Source: Balanoglossus misakiensis
Lineage: Eukaryota; Hemichordata
Assembly: GCA_040954595.2 (NCBI GenBank)
Contig: CM082596.2
Location: 2,046,001 to 2,110,000 of the forward strand
Reading direction: 5' to 3'
DNA length: 64,000 bases
Below the pieces are notes generated by a model. The model was not told where the DNA came from. It saw only the letters and a program-made list of their open reading frames with translations, and searched no databases. The translations under genes and the position numbers were made by a program. How positions within the stretch are numbered: position 1 is the first letter of the stretch; every line of letters begins with the position of its first letter. This document shows positions 13,835 through 25,690 of the stretch, piece by piece.

Positions 13835-13888
13835 TAGAGAGAAAAAAGAGAGGGGGAGAAGGAGGGTTGGGAGGGAGGGGTGGGGTTA
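13835..13888 (+). repeat. Purine tract with G-quadruplex motif
   Basis: A GA-rich tract leads into five G-runs at 13864-13866, 13869-13871, 13873-13875, 13877-13880 and 13882-13885, with loops of 2, 1, 1 and 1 bases. This meets the usual definition of a very stable, short-loop G-quadruplex on the plus strand, so it would also be present in a plus-strand transcript. Confidence 0.85.
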
Positions 13889-14774
13889 GTCACGCTTCGT
13901 ACCATTTCACTAAAAAGATCACAACAAACCCCTCCCTAGACCTTGCCCTTCATTGATAAGTCTTGTTTTACTGAAGCTGAAGGCCCTCTCCACTTGAACT
14001 ACAAATATTTACAGAAACTCTGAAATTTTCACTCAGTGCCTTAGATTGATCCAAAACCACTGTTTTCTGTGGTAAATTTGGACCTCTACAAATTAAGGGA
14101 AAGGGTTGAAATGATGTTGGTAGTGCCAATTTTGAGGTTTTGGCTTGTTACCAGACACCCATGTTAAATAAAATCCCAAACTTTATACAATTTTTGTAAG
14201 ATTTTGTATAATCGTTAGTTTTAGTAAATTCACCTTGAAATCAGCTTGTGTCATGCTTGGAAACCCAACTCCAAGTGTTTTGTTTTCAACATGTATAGTG
14301 TACACCTCTGTTTGAAGGATAATTGCTTTGCAAGGATGAGATGTAATATGAGAAACATGGAAACTGGTTTCTGTTGATATCGGGTTTGGATGGATTCAGA
14401 CGACTTTTGACAATTTCGATTCAGGTACATGTATTACTGTTGATGATAGGTTTGGATTTGGAGTGTTGGAGGTGTACGCTAGTTGATCTTATAGAGCATT
14501 TTGAAAAAAAGTTGGCCTCTTTTGCCAAATACCGCAGTTTTTGCTCTTTGTCTGAAGAGACACTCATGTTTCTCCAAGCCTAGGTGTTATACCTTATACT
14601 CCACTTGGTATCCAGAACTCTGTAGCATTGCCACGACGACAGGGGGAATTTATCATGATTGCCTTTGTGGATGTGAAATGTAAGACAGAACGCAAAGCTG
14701 TACACAGCAATAAAGTATTTCCATGGAGAGAGCACAAGGTGACATGAACAAAGCATTACGGACAGAAACAAAGT

Positions 14775-14788
14775 GACCTCAAGGTCAA
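14775..14788. promoter_or_regulatory. Everted nuclear-receptor half-sites
   Basis: TGACCTCAAGGTCA contains two AGGTCA half-sites in everted orientation with a 2-bp spacer, and TCAAGGTCA is an extended half-site of the type bound by monomeric receptors such as the ERR and NR5 families. A second TCAAGGTCA lies near 17159. Such sites occur by chance in windows this size, so function is not claimed. Confidence 0.25.
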
Positions 14789-16726
14789 TACAGGGAGCCC
14801 CTTCCATTGATACGAGAGTCTTAAATTTCCGACTACCAGTAAACAGCAGATTTTGCCTCTAGGTATAGGCACATCGTTTGTAAACCATACAGCAAGACTA
14901 CAAAGAACCTTTTTGGAACTGAAAATGACGATATAATTTACCTCCATGTTCTTGTTAAGCTATCAAACTGTCATGGCTCTTGACTTTAGATTTTGAAGGT
15001 CATTTGACGTAGATTTTATTTCGAAAATAACATGGAAAATAAACCAGGTCCAATTTTATGGTACAGAAATGAGATAAATGCCTGCCTTGCAAGCAAAGAA
15101 GCCATATAAAATATAGATGTCGTATTAGAGCTCGCTTGCCCCTATGATAATAGAAGAGTATAATAACCAAGGCCAATATGACATTAGGTTGTAGGCTAGG
15201 TAAGAAAGTACTTGTAAACTTTTCCTGAACCCAGATCTGAAGCCTTAAAGTATGATATGAACTGACATAAAAATCCATTACAAGAAAGCCATAAAAGTCT
15301 CTCCATATTTCACAAACATTCTCTTAAAACTGACAATAAAAGATAAAAGTACACAAATGAGATATGGGGTATAAAAATTGTTTTCCTTGTCTGTTGTAAG
15401 AATGTGTCAGGTTTGTGAACAAATCAGTGATGTCACGAAGTTGGGTATTATCCAGAATTAATATCTCGGCAATATTATAAAAATTAATGAGCCTATTGTC
15501 CATTTGCTATCATTGGCAAATTGCTCCTATCAGCTGGAGCTAGTCAGCTTATTCTGTAATGTCATCCACATACACCAAAATGCATACAGTGTGACTCAAA
15601 CAATGAGGCATTGGATTTATAGTGATGGCGACATTTCCGTTTTATCTGTAATGCCACCATGTAATGATTTCTCGTAAAAACGTGCACTGACTGATGCTAA
15701 GTAACATCACTAGCCCTGTCTGGGAACCACTATTCCATCAATTTGGCAAATTGCGATGTCAGATTACTTCGAAGACAGAAAAACATCGACCTTGGTCTGA
15801 GATGAAATTCATTTTTCAGGATGGATTGTCATTCCTTGGCAGTTTTATGGTGTGAGGGCAACCATCTTGATGAGATGAGCCCATTTCCCATGATACTTAA
15901 AAAATATTACTGATGTTATCAGCGTTTCCATGCAAGCCAGAGATAAAGACCATTTCAGTAGTATAACCCTGGAGCTGTTTTCTGACCCTATTAAGGACAG
16001 CGTTTTGGAAATTGGTCATAAAATAAAACAGAGGAAGTTGTAACAGTGGCAGGTTCACATTTCTGAAAACACACGTTTAAAGTAACAAATACATTGGCAC
16101 AGAGGATAATTCTATAATGCCCTAAGGTATTGGCACAGATCTCATGAGTTTTGCGAAATATAGCAGTTGCACCCAAATGAAATTTTAGATGATCACCCTA
16201 AACATATGAGGGATGTTTGTGTTTTACGACTGGCCACACTTTTATCAGCACTGGTTTAACCGTACCCATGTGTCAAACCTGACAGCTAAGTGTTTGCAAA
16301 CTACAGTATATATTTGCTTGATTCCTGGGAAAGGATGGTTTGAAACTGGCAGTCAATAAAAAATGAGTCATCAATTTTTAATGCCGGTACATTCTGCAAA
16401 TAAACAGTAATACTTATTCATCTGTCAGTTAATATTGTGTGAGAAATGTCAGCAAAAAATTGATTGTCACTTGGTTTGACAGTATGCGTGTAATTGAAAT
16501 ACAGTAAACGTGAACATGTGAAGACTTGATCGTGTAATTGTTACATGAAATGTTATTGATTTCTTTTATAGTGGTGATTGTAGATGCATTGCAAAATATT
16601 CCTGTGACAACATGTATGTGATGTTAAATGAGGCAATTTTAATTACATGTTTCGGAACTGTTAAATTGTAAAGCACATGCATTAATGTTTTTTCTTGGTT
16701 TGGTAAAATTTGCTGAAAGCATTAGA

Positions 16727-16740
16727 GCGCCCCCTCTAGG
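16727..16740 (-). promoter_or_regulatory. CTCF-like core
   Basis: GCGCCCCCTCTAGG reads CCTAGAGGGGGCGC on the minus strand and matches the CTCF core AGRKGGCRS. The flanking CCA part is only partly matched. It is one of several similar cores in the window. Confidence 0.35.
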
Positions 16741-17315
16741 TGAGTGTTGCTGGATCAGGCCCTTGGTAGCATTTGAGAACTTGCTTTTCCTAACATACAT
16801 TTAGCTAAAAGCACCCTGTGCATGGCATTGCATTTCATGAAAAGATTTACCGGGGATACTGTACTTTGGAAAACAAGGAATTTCCTCAGAAAACATGAAC
16901 TTGTAGTTTCCTTTACTTCTTTACCCATATAGGAATATGTCAGAATGTTTTTTCAAGTATTCACAGAAGAAATCTGAATAAACCTAAACGAAGAAAAAAA
17001 TGTGTAGCCCACTGAGTGTTCATTGTTGTTGAAATAAGTACAGACATATGACACCACCAAGTTGAATGAACTTGATAATCGGATCATTCAGAATTCAATG
17101 CATGCTAGACATGTGTAAATCTAATTTCTTGTTCCATTAATCTCAGTGTCCAATTGTCGTCAAGGTCATAGTATATTAAGTATTTAGACTGTAGCATTGA
17201 CCGTCCCGTTTTAATAGCAGTGTTGTGTCTGCAATAATAACCAGGCCTTTGAAGAGGGTGAGTCACTATTTTTCTCTTAGCAGGCTAGTTAAATGAACGA
17301 GTGATCACACCAGAT

Positions 17316-17513
17316 TTCTCTTGTTCTCTCTTTCATTCTTCCTTCCTTTTCTCTCTCCCTTTTCTCTCTCGCTTCTGTCCTCTTCTCTCTTTCATTTCTT
17401 TCCTCCTCTCTCACTCCTGTCTTCCTGCTCTCTCTCTTGCTCTCTTCTCTCTCTTTCTCTCTAATCTTTCCTCCTCATCTTCCTCCTCTCTCTCCCCTAT
17501 CCTCCTATCACAT
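17316..17513 (+). repeat. About 200-bp polypyrimidine (CT-rich) tract
   Basis: A nearly uninterrupted run of C and T on the plus strand with CTCTCT, CCTTCC and TCTTCC sub-repeats. It is simple-sequence DNA able to form triplex structures. The Ser/Leu-rich and Arg/Glu-rich open frames across it are artefacts of its composition. Confidence 0.9.
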
Positions 17514-18000
17514 CTGCACATGTTATTCATCAGGTTAATTAATAGTGTAATTATGATTGAAAATGAATAATTTATCATAAAAATGAATAATGTAAAAGTA
17601 AATAGCAAAATGTCTCAGATTGCCAGTCGTGTGTGACATGATACATTAAATTGCCTGTGAACACCTGTAGTTATGGGCTCTGTAAAATAACAAAAAAATG
17701 CTGTTTAAAAGATGTTGAGCCAATAGCAAATACATGTACCAGTCATATGATTTGAGACCCATTTTCAGACTTCTGACCTTCCGATTTTGTGCTTGTAGAA
17801 ATCTCGAGCATCTATCATATTATGATGTCTCTTGGATGAGATGAGAAACAATATGATGTATTTTGTATCTCATCTGGGGTGTCTTTCATTATGCAGATTA
17901 ATTTTAACCACTGCAATATATTATGTGCAGTGTCAACACTCTGTTAATGCCACCTGCTGTGGGAGGGCCCAGGGCAGAAATTTGTACATGCGACATGCAT

Positions 18001-18020
18001 GTACATTACTTGTAATGTAC
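18001..18020. repeat. 20-bp inverted repeat
   Basis: GTACATTAC, a TT spacer, then GTAATGTAC: two perfect 9-bp arms. It is cruciform-prone, with no evidence of function. Confidence 0.8.
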
Positions 18021-19082
18021 GTGTATCTGGTTTGTGTAGAACAACTAGAATTTATCTAGATGTCTGCGGACGTAAAAGTACTTTGGTTTGCCTGTGGTGT
18101 TTGGACAACTATACTAGCTTTGTTGTTTCCTATGGCAAGGTTGTTTTAAAAGTTCAATGTAAGCTTCATGTTAAAGGGACACCTCTAATTTACCTGATAT
18201 GCCCATATATCAACCTCCATGTATAGTTTAAAGAGAGTTCACGTCAAATCGTTGAATCGAGAGATCAGCTCACACTTGGAAACTTTCACATTCATAAATC
18301 ACAATGTCTCGCTGTTGGTGCTGGACAATCAGTCAGTTAAATTCCATATCTCACAGCGAACTCATATAAGATCTCAACGGGGAACCAGAAACTATGAAAA
18401 TTTTATTATTATTTATATCACATCCCATGGGGTATGTATAGCTGCATTTAAACAAACAGTGTCCATAAAATACGAGTGGAATTCCTGCTGTGGAGAAAGC
18501 ATTCTTTATTTTTATTTTCAATAAAATTTCACAACGTGGAAAAAATCTAGTAATGTGTCGAGTTATTTGCTGTAGCTGGATTTATAACGTGCATTGTTTC
18601 AAGAAAATACTACAGACGCACATTATTGTATTATGGCATGGATTTTTTACTTAGAAGAGAAACTAGATAGAAATATGACAGATGGCTTCCAATGTCTATG
18701 ACATGTATCTTCACATTGATCCCGATCTGAATCACATGTCTAATTATCCATCCATCAGCGACGATAATTCATGGGTTCTTTGCCGGTGCTATACGCGAGT
18801 GTTAAATCAATGTCATTCCGACACTGCGTAGTAAACGAGGGTCATTCCTGGCTCCTTCCTCTTTCCCGGAGCAAGGGATCTGCATTTATCGGTCCTGCGT
18901 GTGTTCTTCTGCATCAGCATCACTGCTTCACTCTCCTCTCAAATACCGAGCAGCACTCGCATTACCCTGGACGTCATTTATTTTGGTATTTCTGATAAAA
19001 ATATTTTAATGAGTCATCGAGTTAATCTGACCCGTATTTCGCATGACTGCTCAGAAAATCTCGATCACTTGACGCAGATAGG

Positions 19083-19159
19083 ATGGCAACACCTAAGAGA
19101 ACATTCCTTGTCCGCCTTCCCTCGTTTACGCAAAACTCTGGACATTATAATGTGAGCAG
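19083..19159 (+). CDS. Alternative first coding exon B (MATPKRTFLVRLPS...)
   Basis: The start at 19083 has A at -3 and G at +4. The frame stays open for 25 codons (MATPKRTFLVRLPSFTQNSG and five more) plus two bases, ending GCAG|GTAAGA. The exon ends in phase 2, the same as exon A, so it can join the Lys-rich exon only 2.2 kb downstream. The 350 bases upstream (about 18730-19080) are richer in G+C and CpG than the surroundings, as expected for a promoter and 5' untranslated region. The encoded segment is basic with hydrophobic residues; I recognise no domain. A longer overlapping frame (18901-19155) ends in a stop just before the donor and is the less likely choice. Confidence 0.5.
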
Positions 19160-21330
19160 GTAAGAAGCAAGTTTCCATGGAAATATCAGATATAACCACC
19201 ATGATGCTGGACTTATATAGACTTGGATGAAATCACTTTGTGTTCTGTAGGTGTGTGTGGCTTCATCATCATCATCTAGAGCCAATTGTTTCCAACAGAG
19301 TAATTCCTGATTTTCATTCAGACAAGTTCATGACTATACCGGTTAGAATTGTGATTCACATTGTGGCACAAAAGGAAAGGAATTCACCAACTTCTTTATG
19401 GACGACAATTGGCCTACATCTAGGCCGCCAGAATTAATAATATTCATGAAGTGTAAATTGCTGTCTGGCTTTGAAAAATGCTTTATTGAATTTGTAGAAT
19501 TGAAAAATAATTAGATTTGTATCAAAGAGATTAGATAGTATTGCCAGGGTCTTATTCCATCTGAGTGAACAGTGCAGTGTATTGAATCTACAATGTTAAG
19601 TGCTATCGCACTAAATGATCACAATAATACCGTATGAAATTGTACCGCTGCAAACCATATCACTGGTATTTTATGTTCTGGGAATCATTCTAGTATTCCT
19701 GTGAAACTTTTCTGTTCAGTTTTGTGTTCGTCAATCGTCTTATCACTGTTTATCTCAGATTTCAACTTTCAAGTCACGGATGTTGTCTGCATATCATTCA
19801 GTCTTATCAACTCAGATGTAACCATTTAGTCTGGATGGCAATCTGAAAGTGATGTCCTCATTAAATTTGTTTATATGTTGATATCTTTGTTTGGTATAAA
19901 CACTGGTCACGTTTTGTGCAAAATGGTACAATACTTTTGTATGCTGTTCAGTCCCTGTAATATAGCCGTTTTACCATCAACATAATTTTGATATTTTCAT
20001 CATGCATGATCAGTATTCATGCGATATTCCATGACTTAATCTTTCTGTAATCTCAGGTCAGTGACATCCTTGAGTGCTATGGAGTCATTTACCCCTGGAT
20101 AATTTTACGAGATTAACCTTGCTAAGAACCAAATGCATTTTGACATAGGACAGACAGTATATTGTCCGTAGAATGTTATGGTTAGCGAACATGGCACTTA
20201 CATGTAATATATGTGGATCTGCAAGAATCTTGGCCGTTCTACATTTGCACCAATTTGATTGAAATACTATCTTTAATGATAAATTCATTGATCTGCTACA
20301 TACGCTGATCTGGTTAATCTATTTTAATGCTGCATACATGTACATCCTCGCCGGTCAAGGTGATCGGCATTTATTTTAATTCACTCTAAAAGTCTCCCCA
20401 ACCGAAGTACAGTGATCCGTTAATCCGGTGGAATTAGTTGCAACTTGAAAAGGTGTTTTATGAGATTCGCTTAGAAGAACGTGACTGAAATTGGTATCAA
20501 ATGCATGTCTACACTTGCAGAACAGAATATGCCAGTGAAATAAAAGTAAATATTCCAGGTGATAATGCACAGTTTGGTGAGCTAATGCATATACCAGGGT
20601 ATACGTAGGTATCTGTCATGTCTCCTCCGCTTTGTGTCATTCCTTGCTTTCAGCAGTGGTTGAAAAGTTGCCTTCCCAGTCAGCCTTGCTTGGCCATATG
20701 TTGGCATAAAGGCAGACTACATGCAATTTCATGGGTGTCATTTTGCAAGGCATGGCTTATAATACTCTGTCATTGATATTTGAGAAAATATGATTGCCTT
20801 ACACTGAAACCGCCGCATAAAACCGAAAATACTCAACCGTCGGAAATGTTCATAGCCTTGGGCTGGAGCACGGAAAATTTGATATCCGTGGGTGTCTTAC
20901 AATTCAGAAATTCAATGCAGCTAATTTCTCTGAGTAGAAATTGTTTTGACCCGATCTGTTTCTTCAAATGTACAGCTTTTCGAAAACACCATGTGTCAGT
21001 GGAATTTCTGAAGTCGCAGAAATACGATCGATTTTCAAAATAAATTGCATTTGTAACACTGTTCAGCTGGAGTTTTTTCGTACTGTATGTCCATCAAATT
21101 CAATAAAGTGTCTGCAATTCAGATACCAGTAGTTTAGTTGAGAAATATTTGTGTGTACACGTATACGTGTAGGTCTCGTTTTTTGACAACTAACTGGAAA
21201 TTATAAGTCAGTGACTGGTCGTGTTTTATGGATGCCATAGAATGAATGTTATGTACATACTCGTGTATTGTTCTTTCATCATTTTGCTTTTTCTTGAGAT
21301 TTTAATGTTTTTTTTCTGGTTTGCCAACAG
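19160..21330 (+). other. Intron between exon B and the Lys-rich exon
   Basis: About 2.2 kb of AT-rich unique sequence with a short TCA repeat at about 19261. I see no other supported exon, RNA gene or mobile element. Confidence 0.5.
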
Positions 21331-21418
21331 GAAAGAAGATAAGGAGGACAAAAAGAAAGAGAAAGAGAGGAAGAAAGAAGAAAAGAAAGAAAAGAAGAAA
21401 TACAAGACCAAGAATGAG
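21331..21418 (+). CDS. Lys/Glu-rich coding exon
   Basis: An excellent acceptor (a T-rich run, then TTTGCCAACAG) precedes an 88-base purine-rich exon that ends GAG|GTAGAT. With the first base completing an Arg codon from exon A or B, the remaining 29 codons give 15 Lys, 8 Glu, 2 Asp and 1 Arg, ending YKTKNE. That is a highly charged, probably helical and disordered segment, of the kind found in nuclear-localisation or membrane- and microtubule-binding basic regions. The GAA/GAAG-rich sequence would also act as an exonic splicing enhancer. It ends in phase 0, compatible with 23991, 24607 or 50434. The donor is weaker than the others. A purine-rich simple repeat could mimic such an exon, but the precise acceptor and phase fit argue for coding. 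Confidence 0.65.
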
Positions 21419-23780
21419 GTAGATTGTGATTTTATTGCATGTATGTACTCGCTTTTCGAAACCAAATCAATATACATCATATTACGATGTAAATTGTTTT
21501 TGTTTCAGAAATTATGTGGACAAGAGAGTGCTTTGCCAATATACATACATTGCAGTATGCACACATGCAGAGTAAAGCAAAATTGAGTTATATGTGCTTG
21601 CTTGCATGCGTACATACACACAAATGCACACATAGCAAACATACATGTACAAACATAAAGACAAACAAATGCATATTTTTGCCATAAAAACAAAACACAG
21701 TGTAAATACTGGTCACTCAATCGACAAGGAATGTCAAAGAAGAGAAACAGAGAGAGATCGATTTGTCTCAGCGACGAAATAAACAAGGGATATGCCCTAA
21801 CCGGGAAACAGGCCAGTTAAGCAAAGTTCATCGTGCAGTATAAAGTAGCGTCGCGTCTCTTTAGAATGCAACTCCAGAGGGTGCACTCGTAGCCAAGACA
21901 GTCTGCTCCGAACAGATGCTGGAGGCACAGACCAGGCTGGTTTGTAGCAGACACTAACATAGATTTCGGAGGAGGGTTTATGTTACGTCTGGCCTCAGCG
22001 GAGATAGCCTCGTCGGACCACATATGTTTCAGTGACAGATTTTGCTACATAGTTGAAAATCACTGGATAGCATTACTGCCCGGCCGGTATCTGGTTTCCC
22101 GATGTTGGAGATAGTGTTCATTCCCGTTTGGGAAGCACTGCAGTCCAGATTGGGATCCGATCTTTATCTGATAAAGTGATCTAGCAGAATCTGTCATACA
22201 TATATATCTGCTTTGCTCCTGTGTGCAGTCTCTTGCTTATTACCCAGAAACCCACGGTAGGTGAATTTTCGTGTATTTTAAACTGATTCTGTGCAAACTA
22301 TAGAGCCTGTGCAACTCAGCATGCGAGTCTGTGTTGTGTACAGAGTGTGCTATATCACGCAAACTGCAAGCATTTGAAAGTGAAATCTACTGGTATTTAA
22401 AGTCAGTTGTCAGCTGGTGTTCGTCACTTTAATACTGGGTATCTTTAGAAAGTGAAACAGCGTATCTCAGATAGAGACCGTCAGACGGCATTAAAGTGTA
22501 AATTTTTTTACTTAATATTTTGCGCTGGCTGTTGTTCCTTCCCACACTCTTGATTATTTTTAGAATATGACACTTTCTGATTTGGTCGCACGTGCCTGGT
22601 GTTGACATTTCTGACACTGCGAACACACAGATTGAGTCATTGGAAAGCTGATCCGTCTACAACTCATAAATTGAGAGCAGTCACTTCGCCAAATTAATAC
22701 CATCGGTCAGGACTGGTGCATTTTTGCACAATGAAGTCAATTATTCTCAATTATTTGTCAGTCTGTGAAAAATGAACGAACTCTACACAATAGTGAGACT
22801 GTATTATCATACACTTGTGTTGATATGAGACACGTAATGGTTTCAGCTAGTCGAAATCAGCACGTAATACAACTTTTGCATTTAATAATTCATCAATTGT
22901 TCAAAAAAACTAATTGAAATTTATAGCAGCTCATATATAATGTAATTGCATAATAATGAACAACATTTACACTTGTCAATAATTCTTTTTAAAATGTATG
23001 GATTAATTATTATTTCATGTTGCATAATTTATCATTGTCCTGAACATTTCATGAAATGTTTATGAAGTTGTTAAAACTGTATCCTGACAGGTAATCAATA
23101 TATATATGTGAACAATACAACCAATATTTTCTTATGAATCTGTCCATTTCCATATGTCTGTTTAGCATTCAAGTGAAGAGGTTTTTTATAGCGACATTTG
23201 CATATACATGTATTGTGATGAAATGCAACTTTCTAAATATGATGGTAGGGGTTAACTATATTTGGCAATGTTGTGGCAAGTTTTAACAATCATGCGATAA
23301 ATGCATGGTGTGTATTAAGTTAAAGTAGAATTGATGATCAATAATAACGCTGATCAGTCTATCTAACTTTTAGTATTTCACTGGAAAAAAATGTCTTTCA
23401 CAATTCATGTCTAACCAGTAGCTAGTGTACCGTTTATTTTTCATATTGTGTCAATGTACGGATGATCGTATATTCCAATAAACCGTGTTGGCAGATATTG
23501 TATTTACAATCAAAAACAGGTGTCGGGGCCCAGCCACCAACTGTGGTGAAATTTCCGGCTGGCTGAAAGTCCCGCTTTGTCTGGATCTGTCTAGTTGGGC
23601 AACAGCTGCTTTGATGTCCAAATTAAGTCATCTTCCACCTTTGATGGCGGTGTTTTGAACACAGTCTGGGCTGAGTAATTGCCGTCACTGAAATATGGGC
23701 CACATAAAACCTTGACATGTTGGTGATCCCTGCCAAGTGATTGACAACTGGTGGTCCACTCCAGTTATGTAATTAACATT

Positions 23781-23838
23781 TATATATGCACACACGTGCA
23801 CATGCATGTGCACACGTGCCGCGCATATACACACACAT
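23781..23838. repeat. Alternating purine-pyrimidine tract with two CACGTG E-boxes
   Basis: From 23781 to 23819 purines and pyrimidines alternate without a break, and after one CC step the pattern resumes to about 23838. The centre, GTGCACATGCATGTGCAC, is a perfect 18-bp palindrome. CACGTG occurs at 23793-23798 and 23813-23818. The tract is a strong Z-DNA and cruciform candidate. The E-boxes could bind bHLH factors, but they arise naturally from CA/TG repeats. Confidence 0.8.
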
Positions 23839-23990
23839 GTATGTTTAATATCAGAATATATAAACCAGAATGTCCAGTATTTGATAATGTCGGCAACTTT
23901 TGTAAGCAATGTGCATCTTGTCTTCGTTTTAGAAGTGATGATCTGTGTGTAACTTTCACTAACAAGTAACATCTTTGTATTGTTGTGCAG

Positions 23991-24051
23991 GGTTTATTGG
24001 TGAAATTAGCCATTCCTGATAATTGGAGAAAACATTTATACAGAAGTTTAG
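23991..24051 (+). CDS. Possible coding exon (LAIPDNWRKHLYRSL), weak
   Basis: The acceptor TATTGTTGTGCAG precedes 61 bases that read GLLVKLAIPDNWRKHLYRSL plus one base, followed by TTTAG|GTAAAA. The phase (0 in, 1 out) fits after the Lys-rich exon. The only way on in the window would be a phase-1 acceptor such as AAG just before 34651, which has a poor pyrimidine tract. The residue mix is protein-like, but I know no family for it. It may be chance. Confidence 0.28.
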
Positions 24052-24606
24052 GTAAAAATGTCTATGTTTTGGTTAAGCTGTGCCTAGCAGGTCATCAATA
24101 TTGTTTTAGCTGTTTGTTGCGGAATTTACGCCTGCACAGCTTACATGTACGCTCATTCCAATCGGTGATATACTAGCTGACGTGACCTTGCTTGCCCGGC
24201 AATGTGACCTTTTAACGAAGCGGAGAAACTATGAAAGCCTGCCCTCTGTGGCAAACATCAGAAAATGTTTCTCCTGCCGGCAAAAATACTTTTGAGGTTT
24301 ATATTAAAATTCCACATAGCTGGTACCGTTTGTATTCTGCAGCAAACTTGTACCCATGAGGAAGTTGTCCTCTATGCATGTGCAAATTAAAATGTACACG
24401 GGGACATAACGAAACCAAAAGACTCAAAAGACAGCTTTAATATCCTAATGTGAGTTTTATCAGAGCAAACACATCCCCAGCTAATAAATCTGCATTCAGG
24501 GACTCTGTTTTACAATCTGAAGAAATAAATCATTGTAAATAAGAGGACAAACACCGTCAACTTTCCTTGTTCCCTTTTGCTTATCGATTCTCGCTTGTTT
24601 GGTCAG

Positions 24607-24642
24607 ACAAAACAGTTACTGCATTATGATCAGGAGAATCTT
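24607..24642 (+). CDS. Possible 36-bp cassette exon (TKQLLHYDQENL), weak
   Basis: A pyrimidine-rich stretch ending TTTGGTCAG precedes 12 codons, TKQLLHYDQENL, and a strong CTT|GTAAGTA donor. It is in phase 0 at both ends, so it could be included between the Lys-rich exon and the exon at 50434 without a frame change. The short length makes the call weak. Confidence 0.25.
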
Positions 24643-25091
24643 GTAAGTAAGAATAATTGTAAAACAAAATTATTGATGTTAGTGAAATCAAGTCAGTCGG
24701 TACATAGGTTAATTTATATTCATATAACACTTCACACAAAGTCTTATTCATTGTGTCCTATAAAGTTATGTTTCCTGCATGTTAAGGAAACTGCAAGTAA
24801 AGTTTAGATGGCAGCGTTCATCTGCCCATGATGTATTAATGATTTTCCCTGCTGTAATGCATCTGCGTGGCATATCAGTGACATGAAGGTCCCTACTTCA
24901 GTGAAATCTGATGAAATCAATCTGTAGTAAATACTCCAGATGACAAGGCTTTGTTTGTATATTGGGTTAAAGCCCTCACTATAAATAGCCATCCATCCTG
25001 GGTAAATCAATACAGAGATAGAGGGTCAATAATATGAAGGTGTGCACTATGCCCAAACAATGATGTTACATGTATACTGTGTACACTCAGA

Positions 25092-25690
25092 AATCCATTT
25101 GACAGGGGTTCGGATGCACAGTATTGACTTTTTGGAGATAGTGTGATAATTCTCCTGATCACTAACACTCACACAAATGAACCCATGCATGGCATTGTCG
25201 CTGCCAATCAGGGGTTGATTGACAGGGGGTGACTTAGCATTGTCGCTGTGGTGTGGCATATACAAATTGGGAATGGGGCGATTCTGCAGTGACATGGCAT
25301 ATGTCTCTGAGTCGTAAATCAGAGTGCAGGTGCAAAGACTGGAAGTTGGTGGAGACACAAAACTTGACTGATACAGGCAGAATTGATAAGGGTCTTTTAT
25401 CTGTGAAATAAACTGTATTGAAATTGATTGATGGAGCTAGAGTGTGGGCAGGACTGATCTGGAGAATGACCCTGTTTGAAAGCTGATACAGAATAACGCT
25501 CTCTAGGACATCTCTCTGCAGTAAATTTAAGCCATACACATAATGAAATTTGATTAACTCCCCTCTCTTGCTCACTATATGGAATGCTCCATTTGACAGT
25601 GTGAGCAGGACTATGGATCGTAATACTTCCCGTTTCGTAGAGTGGTTTATACCAACAAATTTGTAATAATTTGTAAGAGGCATTAGCTGT
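25092..25690. repeat. Diverged tandem repeat of about 112-145 bp
   Basis: Related blocks start with TTTGACAGGGG (25098), ATTGACAGGGGG (25218), CTTGACTGATACAGG (25361), TTTGAAAGCTGATACAG (25473) and TTTGACAGTGTGAGCAGG (25589). GCATTGTCGCTG occurs exactly twice, at 25192 and 25237. The minus-strand open frame across 25234-25683 shows the same periodicity: REVLRSIVLLTLSN and RDVLESVILYQLSN lie 39 residues apart. The frame is probably a by-product of the repeat. A decayed coding repeat cannot be excluded. Confidence 0.45.

Larger units (their letters stand above)
2455..19082 (+). other. Long intron 1 (or intergenic), mostly featureless
   Basis: About 16.6 kb between first exons A and B. I see no convincing coding exon. 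A possible start at 8336-8367 (MDQSNLWVGP, then CCCAG|GTGAGA, phase 2) would also fit the exon at 21331, but its start context is weak. The stretch holds the features listed separately: a tandem 17-mer at 4821, the inverted-repeat cluster at 5023-5079, the palindrome at 6472, an AAT-rich microsatellite at 7070, antisense open frames at 7712-8230 and 12537-13103, the G-quadruplex motif at 13864, a CTCF-like core at 16727, the pyrimidine tract at 17316 and a 20-bp near-palindrome at 18001. The rest is AT-rich unique sequence. Confidence 0.5.

Noticed and set aside
17301-17608. Ser/Leu-rich and Arg/Glu-rich frames
   Set aside because: Produced by the polypyrimidine tract.
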